Below are positions 36,301 to 47,533 of a DNA stretch of 64,000 nucleotides, piece after piece (positions within the stretch are counted from its first letter, which is position 1; each line of letters starts with the position of its first letter). Both the position numbers and the translations under genes were made by a program. This DNA is from Nilaparvata lugens (taxonomy: Eukaryota > Arthropoda > Insecta > Hemiptera > Delphacidae). A model generated the notes under the pieces. That model saw only the letters and a program-made list of their open reading frames with translations. It was not told the DNA's origin and searched no databases. The DNA is taken from positions 62,126,295 to 62,190,294 of the forward strand of contig NC_052507.1 of NCBI RefSeq assembly GCF_014356525.2, in the 5' to 3' direction.

Positions 36301-36525
36301 GGGAAAGGTAATATTATAAAAATGTTTATTGTTGTGAGCCTACTAATTTATAACGAACTGAAACCAAGAATATTAAATGAAAGTGAGAGGAAAAATGCAT
36401 TAAGACTACAAGATGATTGGAAAAAGAATGGACTGAAATATATAACCATTAAGGAAGCTAAGAATTGTTTGAAAAGGTATACAAGATACCGAGGTTTTAT
36501 ATTTATGAAGAATAAATCATCATAA
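33379..36525 (+). CDS. Gag-like protein of the LTR element, 1048 residues
   Basis: ATG at 33379 is chosen for its Kozak context (CACCATGA); the frame is open further up without a better ATG. Order: Pro/Ser/Thr-rich N-terminus (1-130), a long coiled-coil rich in E and K (about 150-370), a retrotransposon gag/capsid-like domain (about 382-550; WLVWRFQLSSLLLGEP, FISQFLQQYW), an N/Q-rich linker, an Arg/Lys cluster (about 787-817; RRRKVRRKKKK) in place of a CCHC knuckle, and near the C-terminus a hydrophobic segment (about 935-967) plus a shorter one (979-990). The capsid part supports Gag; the terminal membrane-like segment is unusual. Uninterrupted frame agrees with the young LTRs. Confidence 0.7.
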   Translation: MNQSPANSQISYFSDHPQNYVATTPVTQQPQDNAAETPREREGGSICSINFDPQNLAQLSSTKIDNVVDTINSDESPAEGDERVRASNSVPASPQIAPSVAEGTESAATQSPPDMTSQPPPAATNLEKRNITLDSSVGCVTNHLMNDSSSEFKLMINQAMAELMKEIKASQDKGEENTKIIQKDVKAVQGSVEKMEEKVEGKFSEFKEEMKNMIDIKIDTQSTIIKKLETRIDDVTCQINERLDDVPKEVKKQVDVLSKELGTAIMGTVMGKVLENKGEIESKVEENNKKIIEIVKEQSNVQACMANLAEEGAKSSERYGMLENAIGGQQLKLTGLYDEMNANKKIMNDKWIASEERVSRIETRMENIPVNRTHYTPTETINGTQLFQSLGKFDNSYRHMQPRPFIDQIKAIQELIPTSWLVWRFQLSSLLLGEPLMFFQSRMRDINSLEDFISQFLQQYWSKRKQMDALSEIILCTYDSRNGQSYTDFITDLMNRNYQLEEYLADSSLVHILTKKLPFNVRMTLAVSSISSCEELIEHLHSIQSATSEPNHINKQARNFNQQNSNFKQNSNNENHITNARANAQRAKYTENNNRVQSFDNNYRNKFQYRNSKQHHKEAYYDNRDHWNRNNKRKITFTKQDENKQNHNQTNTSYTIAHTTRTTQNQHANDPPPDTQEPIQDSLPHKTAARHALETPCKHQSLLSLIFPTEEPSPQEEQPATEEHQVTVEELCNMEPTCDQPILNVTPAHQGTTTKHPRTEPTPAHQSTPPRHTKDGEDGITEKRGMHRKARRRKVRRKKKKYRTRRWRPHARFKRPRRTPDRNQDGGPEIDGIHPRHIRFKAEDQRCDRQNGHNKWSETGATGRTNMDSYRDKNGTERKTTIETCMDDNNKVDYVLSLMKDKQCLRRVKDIRNYNKRVKVPDYYMLRDYIVKEMINVLIYCILFVMAVIWIKDCVVGMIENIMLLLLEESIIDDGKGNIIKMFIVVSLLIYNELKPRILNESERKNALRLQDDWKKNGLKYITIKEAKNCLKRYTRYRGFIFMKNKSS

Positions 36526-37696
36526 GGACAGCCTCATCTATAAATAACAACCGGACAGCAGCCGTAACTGAACGTAATACCGTTCAGTTGTATGAAGAAA
36601 GCAAACCAAATTTAACTTGGTGGGAAAATATTTCTAATCTCAAACCGTATTATCGAGACAATAAGCGATAAGAATATAAACAATAATATTTGGATTCATG
36701 GACCTACCTGTCAACAAATACGTACCAAACAAACACCAGGCAACACACTTATTTCGCAGACGAGTATCCACTTCGAACAACAACACCTGAAAATAAAGAA
36801 ATAAAAAATTTAGAAACCATTTTTTACCACCTTTCTTACTAATGAAACAAGAGAATAAATAACTTCTAATGTTAAAAGCCAACTTACCTTCATGTAGCAG
36901 GAAGAAACATCAAGATGGCGACAAGTGACAAGCCGAAGCCAACGTAAACCAGCTGTACACTACGAAAACCAGAGCAGTCAATGCCTATTAAATCATCAAA
37001 GTTGATACCCCGAATAAGAAGATCAAGTGTCATATAAATGTGAATTGCATGTAGAGATATTATAAAAATATTATATTATTATTATTTATGTATAAACTAT
37101 TAAGAAAATCATTAAAATTATCCGCCAAATGATCAAACCGCATAGTTACCACCAAAAGCATTAATCCCAAGTCTCAATGTATTAGAGGAATAAGAAGTTC
37201 TTGTTGATAAAACCTACCAAAGATTATCCTTAAAAATATCCATTATATGAAAACAAAGCCCAATTTCTGCAAGAGAATGAAATGAAAATGTACAAATCAC
37301 TGTTCTATGTTGAGGGAGAAAATATGTTATACTCTGCAAGTCGGAGAATTATCAGTTTGTTAGGTTGGCAATGATTTTGCACCAACATTCAAATATGCTT
37401 CTGGCCTGAGGGCAGAGCGTGGATCAGAAAAAAGATTTATATTATGTATGGAGGAGGAGATAGTTTATATTGTGTATTGTGTGTAGAAGGAGATTGGCCG
37501 ATGTAAGGCGTATGTATTTGAATTGAATTTATTTATTGTTGTATATGCTGTTGAATTGTTAGGAGGTAAGATTCTCAGTAGAGTTATTAGCAGACTTTGT
37601 AACATATATGATTTCTGATCCAAAACCAACTGGATCATAAAATTTATATTATATTCTCGAATTGTCGTTTTAAATCAGAAATCAGAGGGCGTTTTG
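36526..37696 (+). other. Non-coding 3' internal region of the LTR element
   Basis: No open frame of note. No pol or env part can be seen on either strand. The last purine-rich stretch before the 3' LTR is AAATCAGAGGGCG, a weak polypurine tract. Confidence 0.6.
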
Positions 37697-39999
37697 TGTC
37701 ACGTGGTAATTTGAAACCACCAAATATTTCTAAATGAGCCAATAAAATGTAATAGAACTATAAAATTGGAAAGAAGGTTAGACCTATCTAAAGAGTAAAT
37801 CAACTCAAATCAAGTATTATTAGTGATTAGGAGTAATAGCATTATCAACAACGATAAGAAAACATGTATTATTGTGATTTAATAATTATGAGAACCCATT
37901 GGTAAGATCAAAAAATTATAAAGCGGCATAATTATTATTGGCGGATTACAAAAAAATAAAATAAAATGCATGAACATTGAGGTTAGAGTTACTTGTTTAC
38001 GTTTTGAAAAGAATTAGTCGATCTTGGATAAATCGATAATTATCCGAACCAATACTGAACGAATCAGCTGATTATTCGATCAACCCATATGACCGGTTGA
38101 ATCATATAAAATTCACTCATAAAGAATATATTATGTATACTAAAGGAAGTCGATGTGTAGAATTACAAACAACTATTATTTCTATATAAATATTTATTAC
38201 AATCTAAAAAAGCATGATAAATCAAGAGTATACAAAACTCATATAAAAACTAAATGTATTATCTATTAAAATCGTATGTTACGATTTATTTATGAATTCA
38301 ATTTAAGATAAACACTCCATATATTTGTATGAAAACTTCTTTTATTTAATTTTTTCTATTATAAAGCCGAGGAAGCCCTGATTCCCAAGGCAACCAATTG
38401 TATTGAGTCTATTAAATTGAAGGCCAATCAGAGAGTAGCTTATAGAATTATTCTAGGAAGAAGCAAATTTTTCTGAAAACCTTTTTCTTCTGGCTTAAGA
38501 TCCTGACCCGAGAGGATGCACATGGAGTTTAGGGTTTTTTTCTTCTTCCTTTTAAAAAATTTTTAATGAATTATTAAGCCAAACCCTTTTTTAAATGTAA
38601 TGTATGTTGTTGAATGTTAATTGTTTGTGAACTCAGTGCTGTCAAGGAGTTCGTAATTGTAAAGATTCCCATAAAAATAGCTTTAATTCGAAAGAAACTT
38701 ATAAAAATCTGGATCACGCGTTAGCCCAGCAGTGACGAAAAGGAGCCTACCCAATTAATTATTGGAAATAATTAATTCAATCCACGAGAACATCTAGAAC
38801 TTCAGTCAGTGAGTGATAAGTCAAACCAAATGAGCTCATTTTTTCTACGTTCAGTGGGGTAATAATTAATAAAAAAGCGCTATTCCTATTAATTTGAATT
38901 AAAATTAAGAGTCACCACGTGTTGAACAATATCACATAGTTCATAAGAACATTTATAAATTTATTTATTATATGTAGGAAGCTTACTTCCATGCACAGCC
39001 CGAACTCATATAAATCCCTGAGATCTCATGTTTGAATATTAATTTATTAATTATAAATTTGTTTGTTGAACCAAGTATAGTATATCAAACCTATAGACCG
39101 AACAGGTTTTTATTTGCAGAATTTCGCATTGATTGGAAGTCTAAATATCAGCATTAGATATAATATATTTATAAATTTGAAACATACTATTGTGAATATT
39201 AGCGAAACCTGTGATAATTACTCAGATTCTAGAAAACATTTATTTAAGTAAATTATAGTTATATCGAATATTTTATGCATATCTGTTTTATGGGAATATA
39301 TTTTGTGTTTTATGTCAGCATACAAACTTATAGAATTTTTTATTATATCCTAACTCATCTTGTGTTATATAGTTTGAGCTGTTTTGGTACCAACAAATAT
39401 TTAGCAGCACTTAAAATTATTGAATCAAATAATATTAACCTTATTCAAAGCACTCAATATTTATCATCCTTTGATGATATTCATTCTATCAGCCAGAACA
39501 AGTATATTAAGAAATTATATTAATAAGGTTCCAGTTATATCATATAAGGATCCAGAGAGCTTCAAGAACTGGCGTTGTAAGTTCTAAGGAATTTTGAAAG
39601 GGTATATTGGTGAATACTTGTATTCACGACGAGCGTTTTAAGAATCAACTAGAAGCAACTATAGTTGGTCCTGATTATTCTCTAGTGGTACATGGTTACT
39701 GATAATCAGTCATCAAATATTCTTTCAATTTCCTTACTGGTATTCTTCAAGAACTTCATAGAAGCAGCGGTAAGAATTACCAATTACCGATCACTGAACC
39801 TTATGGTGATTATTTGTATTTATAAAGTTTATGTTTCTACCACTGAGCTAGAGCTGAGGTTTGAACCCAGTAATTTTGCGAGCCGGAAGGCCTTAATTTT
39901 TTGTGAATTTATTCGCAAAAGAGGGAATTTGGAGACTGCTCTTATAAATACCAGAAACATCGTATTAACTGTGAAGGAATTACAATCCACAACTTCACA
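37697..39999 (+). repeat. 3' LTR of the gag-only element
   Basis: 2303 bp, nearly identical to 30468-32773. Followed by the ATAC duplication and the remainder of repeat A. Confidence 0.9.
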
Positions 40000-40003
40000 A
40001 TAC

Positions 40004-40147
40004 GTCGACGCGCAATTAAAAAAGGAACATACCTGTCAAATTTCATGAAAATTTATTACCGCGTTTCGTCGTAAATGCGCAACATATAAACATTTAAAAA
40101 TTAAGCAAAACCGTCGACTTGAATCTTAGACCTCACTTTGCTCGGTA
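40004..40147 (+). repeat. Repeat family A, right part after the LTR element
   Basis: Continues GTCGACGCGCAATTAAAAAA from the point where 30463 stops, ending CACTTTGCTCGGT. Confidence 0.85.
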
Positions 40148-40220
40148 AAAAGTTTTAATCTCAACTCTCAATAACTCTAATCTATAGATCACAATAGCTC
40201 TTACCTCTAAATATACTGTA

Positions 40221-40584
40221 TATAGTGAGGTCCACGTTATAATGGCAGTGTTTCATTTGCAATGTTATTGCTATCCTTGACTATCATTCAACAAAGCGGA
40301 TAGCGCTCTCTTTCTCGCTTTGCTCTGTTGACAGATCGTATTTCAACAATGTAGAGTTAATAATAAATTACCAAATTATTTCACTGTAATCATGAAAATT
40401 CATTATGAAATTATTTAAAAATATAATTTCTTGCTTTATAAAATATAATTTATTATTTCAAATGAGAATGGACAGTTAATATTTCATCAATAAACCTGTA
40501 TCAGCTACCGTCTATAGAAGGCATTGACAAGACAACGTTGCTCTATCTTTCTCCACTGCCATTATAACGTGGACCTCACTATAA
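40221..40584. repeat. MITE family E, complete copy (unit 1)
   Basis: Ends are inverted repeats of about 30 bp: TAGTGAGGTCCACGTTATAA and its reverse complement, with TA on both sides, the target site of Tc1/mariner-type elements. No coding capacity. Copies: 48006-48368, a truncated one at 53491-53660 and a reversed end at 12722-12911. Confidence 0.8.
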
Positions 40585-40665
40585 ATTTATCAATTAGGAT
40601 TCATGTGCTACTACCAAGGATAAAGAATATCCTAATATAAATATTGTTCTCAATTTTTCCAACAG

Positions 40666-40762
40666 GAAAGTAAGAGATTTGAACTATGGCTCTGATTTTC
40701 GAATTTTTTATGCAAACTCTTACATTTGTCTGCAAATTGTGTTTGGAATTTTCATTTTTTTG
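40666..40762 (+). CDS. Odorant receptor gene, exon 3 (unit 1 copy)
   Basis: Acceptor TTTTTCCAACAG, 97 nt, donor G|GTGAGT. It completes the Arg codon split at 28993 and reads KVRDLNYGSDFRIF then the TM5 segment SYICLQIVFGIFIFL, ending in phase 0. It is identical to the unit 2 exon at 48451-48547. Skipping or using either copy keeps the frame, but joining both does not (97 nt). The LTR element now adds 9.5 kb to the intron before it. Confidence 0.7.
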
Positions 40763-41106
40763 GTGAGTTGATTAACTTTTTCATGTTCTTGCTCCTTATT
40801 TTTAATCTATCAATATTTCATTAATCTTCTTTCATTGATTTATTGAAGTAATTAATCTTCTCACAATCATTGAAATTCTATGTTTTAAAAAGGCATTTAA
40901 AATGATGTACTACACACAATGGGTGTTTACATTTAAAGTATTTGAGTTACAATCCCTAATAAGTCACCCCCCTGGTAAGTGGTAAATTCAGTTATACGTA
41001 AAAAGGTAGAGTATTCGACCAATAACTTATCCTGAAAGTTACAGTATTATATCTACAACAGTCTCCAACTTATTGAAGGGATCCCATACTTATGACTCAC
41101 TCTGTG

Positions 41107-41744
41107 TAATGAAGAATATCGGGGACCGAGCTTAGCTCTGGAGTACAAAAGCATAAACAATTTATTACGGAAAAAGAAACTATAATAACATTCATACAGA
41201 AATTTTCTATCTAATCACAGTAAATTGAGATTGTTTCCCAGAAGATCGAATGCAAAAATTTCCCTCACAAAGACCCAGTTGCACAAAAGCCGGTTAAATT
41301 TAAATTCTGATTAACTTCATGTGAACCAAATCAGAGAAGACCATTTCAAAAAGATGGATCTACTGGAATTAATCAGGATTGAAAATAGCCCGGCTTCTTT
41401 GCAACTGGCACTCATTTGCAACCGGTACCTGATTGAATGATTACAATAGTTCAACAGCTGAGTCATAATTATGACACAGTCCCACACACATGAACTCGCT
41501 CACTCACTTCTATCACCAACAGACAACGATATAATTATTATCATCTGTTTTCCCAAGGATGAATAATGATTATCATTTTAATATGTCCTTCAGCGAGTTG
41601 TCTCAGGGATGAGACCTAGTGCAATCAAATCTTTATATTATAAACCTACTATGTTCTGAATTTAGTGAGAATCGTTAAAGCCGTTTTCGAGATACGGTGA
41701 AATACAAACATATTAACAGAAGTTGCTATTTTAATAGTATAGGA
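41107..41744 (-). repeat. Repeat family F (Helitron-like), unit 2 copy
   Basis: Duplicate of 23078-23706 with few changes. Confidence 0.5.
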
Positions 41745-42724
41745 TAAGGATATTACCTACCTTTGCAATATATCTGGTTCACTGTCATGAAATGATGTGA
41801 AAAATGAAGTAGAAAGAGCTCGCTCTTCAAACTTCTGTACTGATTATGCTGGTAACCATTATCATGATGAATTCTAAAAATATAAATTAATCTGACAGAG
41901 AAAAATATTACTCCGCAATCGGCAACAATTACCGGTCTAGTAATTACAGCAATTGCTATCAGCAACCTGTGATTATTTTGTGATTTCCCTACTCACCTGA
42001 TAGCTTCTAATTCTTCCACTATCTATTCAGGGAAGAAATTGACTTGTTCTTTTCTAGAAATTACCTGATTTTCTCTGAGAAATCGCTGGTGATATAAGTG
42101 AGCTATAATCAGGGGAAAAAAGAAGCAAATCAGGCTAAAATCTACTTCTAAATTAGTACCTACATTGTAATCTTCTATTCTGCTTATGTATATTATTATT
42201 GTACTGTTACTCAGGGATTTTATCATGATTGAAGTCGTCATCATGATTGGAGTATTTTTCCATAAAATAGTTGGAACTGTAATAGGTGTGTTACACTTTT
42301 GATCCAACGCTTCTCCGGTAAAGAACACTGACAGCTATCCTAAAAATCATATTGCATCCGAGATTTTATTAAAATTTGCAGTTTTTTTGGTAATAAATGT
42401 TGGAAGACGTTCAGATTTATTTGAGAAAGATTTCATAGTAAACGTTATAAGAGGAACACTGACAGCTATCCTAAAAATCTTATTGCATTCGAGATCATAT
42501 TTGCAGTTTTTTTGGTAATAAAAGTTGAAAGACGCTTTTGTTGAAAAGTTGAAAAGAAACTTTTGGATTCATTTGAGATAGATTTTATGTGAACGGTCAA
42601 GACTTTTGGTAAACGTGAACATCTAAATAACTAGGCGAGAGTCTCCCTAATTTTAAATATATATTAACAAATCAGTTGAAAACATTCCGTTCTGAGCTGG
42701 TTGATCCACAAATAATTGCATATA

Positions 42725-42745
42725 ATGGAAGAAGAAATGGAGGAG
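42725..42745 (+). CDS. Odorant receptor, candidate first exon (unit 2 copy)
   Basis: Same 21 nt (MEEEMEE) and GTGAGA donor as at 24530. Its partner exon in unit 2 has lost the acceptor, so this copy has no local phase-matched exon 2. Confidence 0.3.
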
Positions 42746-43084
42746 GTGAGATTTAGTTTTTAAGAGGAAATAAGATCAGCTTTGGAGTCTGATATTTTTA
42801 GGATATTTCAACTACAACAACATAAACCTTAAGTTTCAAAAACCTTGTTAAATTACATAGAAAAATCTTGAATAATTTTGATTGTCATCGCATAATATGA
42901 AGATCAGAGAAACAAACTCCTTGAATCATCATACTGTATATATTTTGTTAAAAATTACAAAAAATCTTATAATTTTCATGTTTTATTTATTTATTGTGAA
43001 AAACACTTATATAATCATTATAATATAATATTGTGATGATCACTTTTGAACAACTAATTACGACATAGCAGTCAGGTATTTATA

Positions 43085-43214
43085 AATAAAAGCTATTAGC
43101 TTCTACTCACATTAGTGGAGTGCTTTCGGACACTAGGCCCATCATCATCCGAAGGCCTAGGCCTAGTGTCCGAAAGCACTCCACTAATGTGAGTAGAAGC
43201 TAATAGCTTTTATT
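43085..43214. repeat. Perfect 55-bp inverted repeat (hairpin), copy 2
   Basis: Identical in arms and spacer layout to 24890-25019. Followed by a reversed repeat A copy (43213-43461). Confidence 0.9.
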
Positions 43215-43461
43215 GACCGACGGAAGTGAGGTCTAAGATGCAAGTCGACGGTTTGGCATTTCTCTGTATGTTTAAATGTTTATATGATGCGCATTTACGG
43301 CGAAACGCGGTAATAGATTTTCATAAAATTTGACAGGTTTGTTCCTTTTTTAATTGTGCGTCGACGTATACTGGTATACAAGGTTTTTGAAAATTTTGCA
43401 TTTTAAGGAAAATATTAAAGGAAAAAGGAGCCTCCTTCATAGGCCAATATTAGAGTAAAAA
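43213..43461 (-). repeat. Repeat family A, 3' half, reversed (unit 2)
   Basis: Counterpart of 25018-25259. Confidence 0.8.
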
Positions 43462-43463
43462 TC

Positions 43464-44114
43464 TGGTGTGGCGCACTCACACAACATTCCTTGCCGTTAT
43501 GAAAATTGATCACCTGACGCTGGTGTTCCCGCGCATGCTAATTTACTATTCAAAGATCTGAGCCAGCTGGTGACAGGACAATAACGCTGGAGACATACGA
43601 GGTCTGCTATCTCTTCATAGTGAATCATTTAATAGAATCAACAGTTATTTGCAATTGGATAATCACATTTTCTCGAATTTCGAGCTTATTTTCAATTTTA
43701 GGTGAAAATTTTACTGAACATTAATTGTAGAGATTTTCATGTTCAATCTTCTCCACTCAAATGTTTTTATTTAAATTGTATCTGAAGCCTGATAATTGAG
43801 AATCTAGAATCAAACTTTGATGGGGCGGAGCTCCTGAAATTTTTACAGATATGGGACTTGTGGCAGTTGATAGAGCTTATCGATGACTATTTCAGGTATA
43901 ACTTTAATAAAAATTGTTGGAGCCGTTTTCGAGAAAATCGCGAAAAAACCCTGTTTTTTGACAACATTTTCGCCATTTCAGCCGCCATCTTGAATCGCAT
44001 TTGATCGAAATTGTTCGTGTCGGTTCCTTATATTGTAAGAGCCTCACGTTCCAAATTTCAAGTCATTCCGTTAATTGGGAGATGAGATATCGTGTACACA
44101 GACGCACATACACT

Positions 44115-44160
<46 letters not shown>

Positions 44161-44291
44161 AACAATACCCAAAAACCACTTTTTTGGACACAGGGGACCT
44201 TGAAACGTATAGATATTTAGAAATTGGGGTACCTCAATTTTTTTCGCAAAGCAATACTTTCCTTACCTATGGTAATAGGGCAAGGAGAGTG
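43464..44291 (+). repeat. Repeat family D with (CA)n (unit 2)
   Basis: Counterpart of 25262-26138; its (CA)n run at 44117-44159 is about half as long. Confidence 0.7.
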
Positions 44292-44344
44292 AAAATACTA
44301 TTGTTTTTAGAATATTATTGGTTTTAGTGTTGTTTGTTGTTTTT

Positions 44345-44774
44345 TGTTCATAAGGTTGCTCACAGATCAAAAAACTCACTGAAAAAACTCTTGTCCCCAC
44401 ACAACACCTCTCAAAATCAATACAATAGACCAGGAAATTATAAGCTAAATTGTAAAGATTGCAGCAAATTCTACATAGGTAAAACAGCTAGAAATTTCAA
44501 TATAAGATTCAAAGAACACACAAGAGCCATTACCCATCCGTCCTCCCATTCCACCTTTGCAGAACACATTATCTCCACTGACCACACACACCCTGACATA
44601 GACAACAACCTCGAAATACTCCTTTATTCCCACAAAAACAGAAAATTAAATGTACTGGAACAGTTTGAAATATACAAACACACCAAACAACATCCAAACA
44701 ATATTCTAAATGACCAAATCAACTTCTCCTCCCACACCCTGTTTGACAAACTCATTCAAATCCTCCTCCATTAA
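44345..44774 (+). pseudogene. Penelope-like GIY-YIG fragment (unit 2)
   Basis: Same as 26175-26612 but with CKDC intact before KFYIG, so it is closer to the family consensus. There is no upstream RT domain. Confidence 0.7.
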
Positions 44775-44930
44775 CCGCCAAAACTCCCCTCCACCCCCAC
44801 CAAATTTCACCCTCATAACCTTAAACACTTCAGTTTCTGTTTGGCTTGAAAATGTGCAATACCAGCACGAAACGGACGTCGCCACATCAAAGAATGTGAG
44901 TGTTTTTTCACTTTAAGTTTTACAAAATTT

Positions 44931-45212
44931 AATATGATGAATAATTCTATAGTCTGATTTTTACTCTTATATTGGCGTATGAAGGAGGCTCCTTTTTCCT
45001 TTTTTATTATCCTTGAAATGCAAAATTTCCAAAAACCTTGTATATACGTCGACGCGCAATTAAAAAAGGAGTATACCTGTCAATTTTCATGAAAATCCAT
45101 TACCGCGTTTCGCCGTAAATGTGCAACATATAAACATTTGAACATTTAAACATTAAGAGAAATTCCAAACCGTCGACTTGAATCTTAGACCTCACTTCGC
45201 TTGGTCAATTAA
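44931..45212 (+). repeat. Repeat family A, forward (unit 2)
   Basis: Counterpart of 26771-27058; it borders the 854-bp deletion that removes the start of receptor exon 2. Confidence 0.8.
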
Positions 45213-45261
45213 TTCCAAAGGGTACTATAGTTCTATTTTATAAACAATAATCTTTGTTTTA

Positions 45262-46292
45262 AGAGTGGAAGATGATAGGAAGCAGTCTGAAATAGCAGGT
45301 GATAGAAGATTCGGTATTCTTGAAGAAAATACTTTGAAAAAATACGGAGAAGATTTGGTTCAAGAAAAAGTGAGAAGTTTGGGGGGAACCTTTACCTCTA
45401 AAGAGCACAAGAGGACTTGGGTGAATCGTGAAAACGATAATGGTACAAAAGTGGGAGACAGTAATTTCTATTATGGAAATCATTTGAAAGAAGCAGATAT
45501 CCTTGAAGAGAAAACAGAGGATTTCTATGGTAGAAATAGACACATCGAAGTTGTGGAAATGTATCATGGAGAAACAAAATTATTCGAACAGAAAGATGGG
45601 AGGGAGGATGAAATTATTAATTCGGAAACAAGAGAATATTTTAATGAAAAAGGGAAAGTGTCAGCATATTTTAATAGTGTGGAAAGATCTAAAGCTAATA
45701 GAATGTCCATCAGGAACCATGTTAGTTGCAATTTTAAAATTGGACCTACCAATGAAGAAAAACTAGGGGACATGGAAGGTTCAAGATTTGGAATGAACAG
45801 TGGCAAAAATGTCCACAGTGACTATTTTTTAAAAAAGAAACAAAAACTTATAGAAAAAGTCTCTCTGGAAGGATGCAGACGAGCTGGAACCACTGCCAAT
45901 GTGATCACGTCTTTTTTCTCCAGTTTCACTCTGATTCCTTTATCCGGTATTCTCTTCTACTTCCTCCGCCTTGAATCTGTCGGAAATCTTCCTCTTCCCT
46001 TCATCATCTATTCTCCATTCTCCTTTTCACTAAACATCACCGGATTCTTCGAGTATTTTCTTTTGGCTTCAGTGGAACTGTTCTATATCTACTACACAGC
46101 TGTGCTAGCGACAACCGTTCATGTCATACAAACGTTGTCTATAAATAATTTGATTGGAGAGATGCGGCTATTTCATTTGAACGCTCAAGAAATTGATGGA
46201 GTGTTTGAGAGTGTGTTAGATGACGTACAGAATGAACTCAGACTGCGTTTAGTCGTCAGAGAACTTGCCATACATCATCAAACTATATTCAG
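45262..46292 (+). pseudogene. Odorant receptor exon 2, 5'-truncated (unit 2)
   Basis: The last 1.03 kb of the large receptor exon, open and ending at donor CAG|GTAAGT (46292), but the acceptor, TM1 and TM2 are deleted. It cannot replace 27645-28993 in a working receptor. The changes against unit 1 (D to Y, D to H, E to K, R to G, E to G, plus two silent) look like relaxed constraint, or allelic variation. Confidence 0.75.
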
Positions 46293-46318
46293 GTAAGTGA
46301 TAACGAAGTCTCCTCTAA

Positions 46319-46512
46319 GGCTCAACTCACACTTACGCGACTCAAGTCGAGGAGAGACTGGGACTCTAGTCTCTTCTCGACGCAGCATGTGTTTTCAAAT
46401 GGCGAGGTCGCGGAGACTAGAATCGACTGGTCTGAATGTCACCATTTGAAAACACATGCTGAGTCGAGAAGAGACTAGAGTCGACTTGAGTCGCGTGAGT
46501 GTGTGTTGAGCC
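46319..46512. repeat. Tourist-like hairpin MITE (unit 2), better-preserved copy
   Basis: 194 bp, TAA on both sides, arms pairing almost end to end (for example GTCTCTTCTCGAC with GTCGAGAAGAGAC). 27 bp after the exon-2 donor. Confidence 0.8.
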
Positions 46513-46600
46513 TAATAGAGCATAGGGGACTCTGTGGTAATAACCATGATTTTTCAATTTCAATCAAATTTATTGAAGAAAACTTCTCAGATATAACTTT

Positions 46601-46712
46601 TTACTTTCCTTGTCCTATTACCATAGGTAAGGATAGTATTGCTTTCCAAAAAAAATAAGGTACCCTAATTGAAAGTCTATACGTTTCAAGGTCCCCTGAG
46701 TCCAAAAACATG
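46601..46712 (-). repeat. Repeat family D terminal fragment, reversed (unit 2)
   Basis: Counterpart of 29283-29400. Confidence 0.6.
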
Positions 46713-47126
46713 ATTTTTTGTGTAGTTGAGAAGTTGATATTGAGGTAGCCTAATTATTCATGTTAAATGGAAAAAATACTGAGAAATTGTCAAAAACTAC
46801 AGATTTTATTGAGTTAGAAAGACTGGTTTCGGTTGTTACACCATTGTCAATCTCGGATAAACTCCGATTTCTAACTATATAATATTGACTTATTTTCCAC
46901 AACAATAATTCACAATAAGTACTATTAAAAACATAATGGATACTCTATAAATAATACATTAAGTATGTAGTAAAAATAAAACTTTCATTAAAATCTGTGG
47001 TTTTTGACAATTTCTTAGTATTTTTATTCAATTGCAGAAATAAGTTGAAAATAATATTGAATATGACAATGTAGTTAAAACAATTTTCACACCAGAGTTA
47101 TCAACAAAATGCTGTTCATAAATAGT

Positions 47127-47405
47127 TTTTTTCAAGTTATTAATTGTTTCTATAGAGATAGAAAATATTGCTGTGCTTTTTAAGAAATTCACAAATAGTT
47201 CTTTCAAGTTATCAATTTTTTCTATAGAGATAAAAAATATTGCTGTACTTTTTAAGAAATTCACAAATAGTTCTTACAAGTTATCAATTGTTTCTATAGA
47301 AATAAAAATATTGCTGTGCTTTTTAAGAAATTCACAAATAGTTCTTTCAAGTTATCAATTGTTTCTATAGAAATAAAAATATTGCTGTGCTTTTTAAGAA
47401 ATTGG
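47127..47405. repeat. 72-bp tandem repeat, four units (unit 2)
   Basis: Units start near 47170, 47242, 47313 and 47384; two units have lost one base (71 bp), which breaks the open frames seen in unit 1. Confidence 0.85.
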
Positions 47406-47533
47406 CAACAAGTGTCCAAAATGTGTTGAAATCTGGAAACTCTGGTGTAAACGCGGATTAATACAGACACAGGCTCAGAATCAGCATTTCACAATAATAT
47501 ATTATATTCTAGGATGAAGACAAATCACAGTAT

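Larger units (their letters stand above)
30464..40003 (+). mobile_element. Young gag-only LTR retrotransposon
   Basis: LTRs 30468-32773 (2306 bp) and 37697-39999 (2303 bp), both TGTCACG...TTCACA, flanked by a 4-bp target duplication ATAC (30464-30467 and 40000-40003). I count eight differences between LTRs (three substitutions, five one-base indels), about 99.65% identity. The internal 4.9 kb has one long ORF and no protease, RT, RNase H or integrase. The unit 2 site at 47781-47790 (TATATACGTC) is the empty site. It must rely on enzymes of another element, so it is non-autonomous. Confidence 0.85.
22843..40880 (+). repeat. Segmental duplication, unit 1 (with inserted LTR element)
   Basis: Unit 1 runs from TGTTTTAAAAAGGC at 22843 to 40880, where unit 2 starts with the same sequence. 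Without the LTR element (30468-40003) it is about 8.5 kb. It contains receptor exons 1 to 3 and the same repeat order as unit 2. Shared exon sequence is over 99% identical. Confidence 0.85.

Noticed and set aside
36100..36525. Envelope gene in the LTR element
   Set aside because: The hydrophobic region is in frame with gag and has no signal peptide, cleavage site or separate start; treated as the Gag C-terminus.
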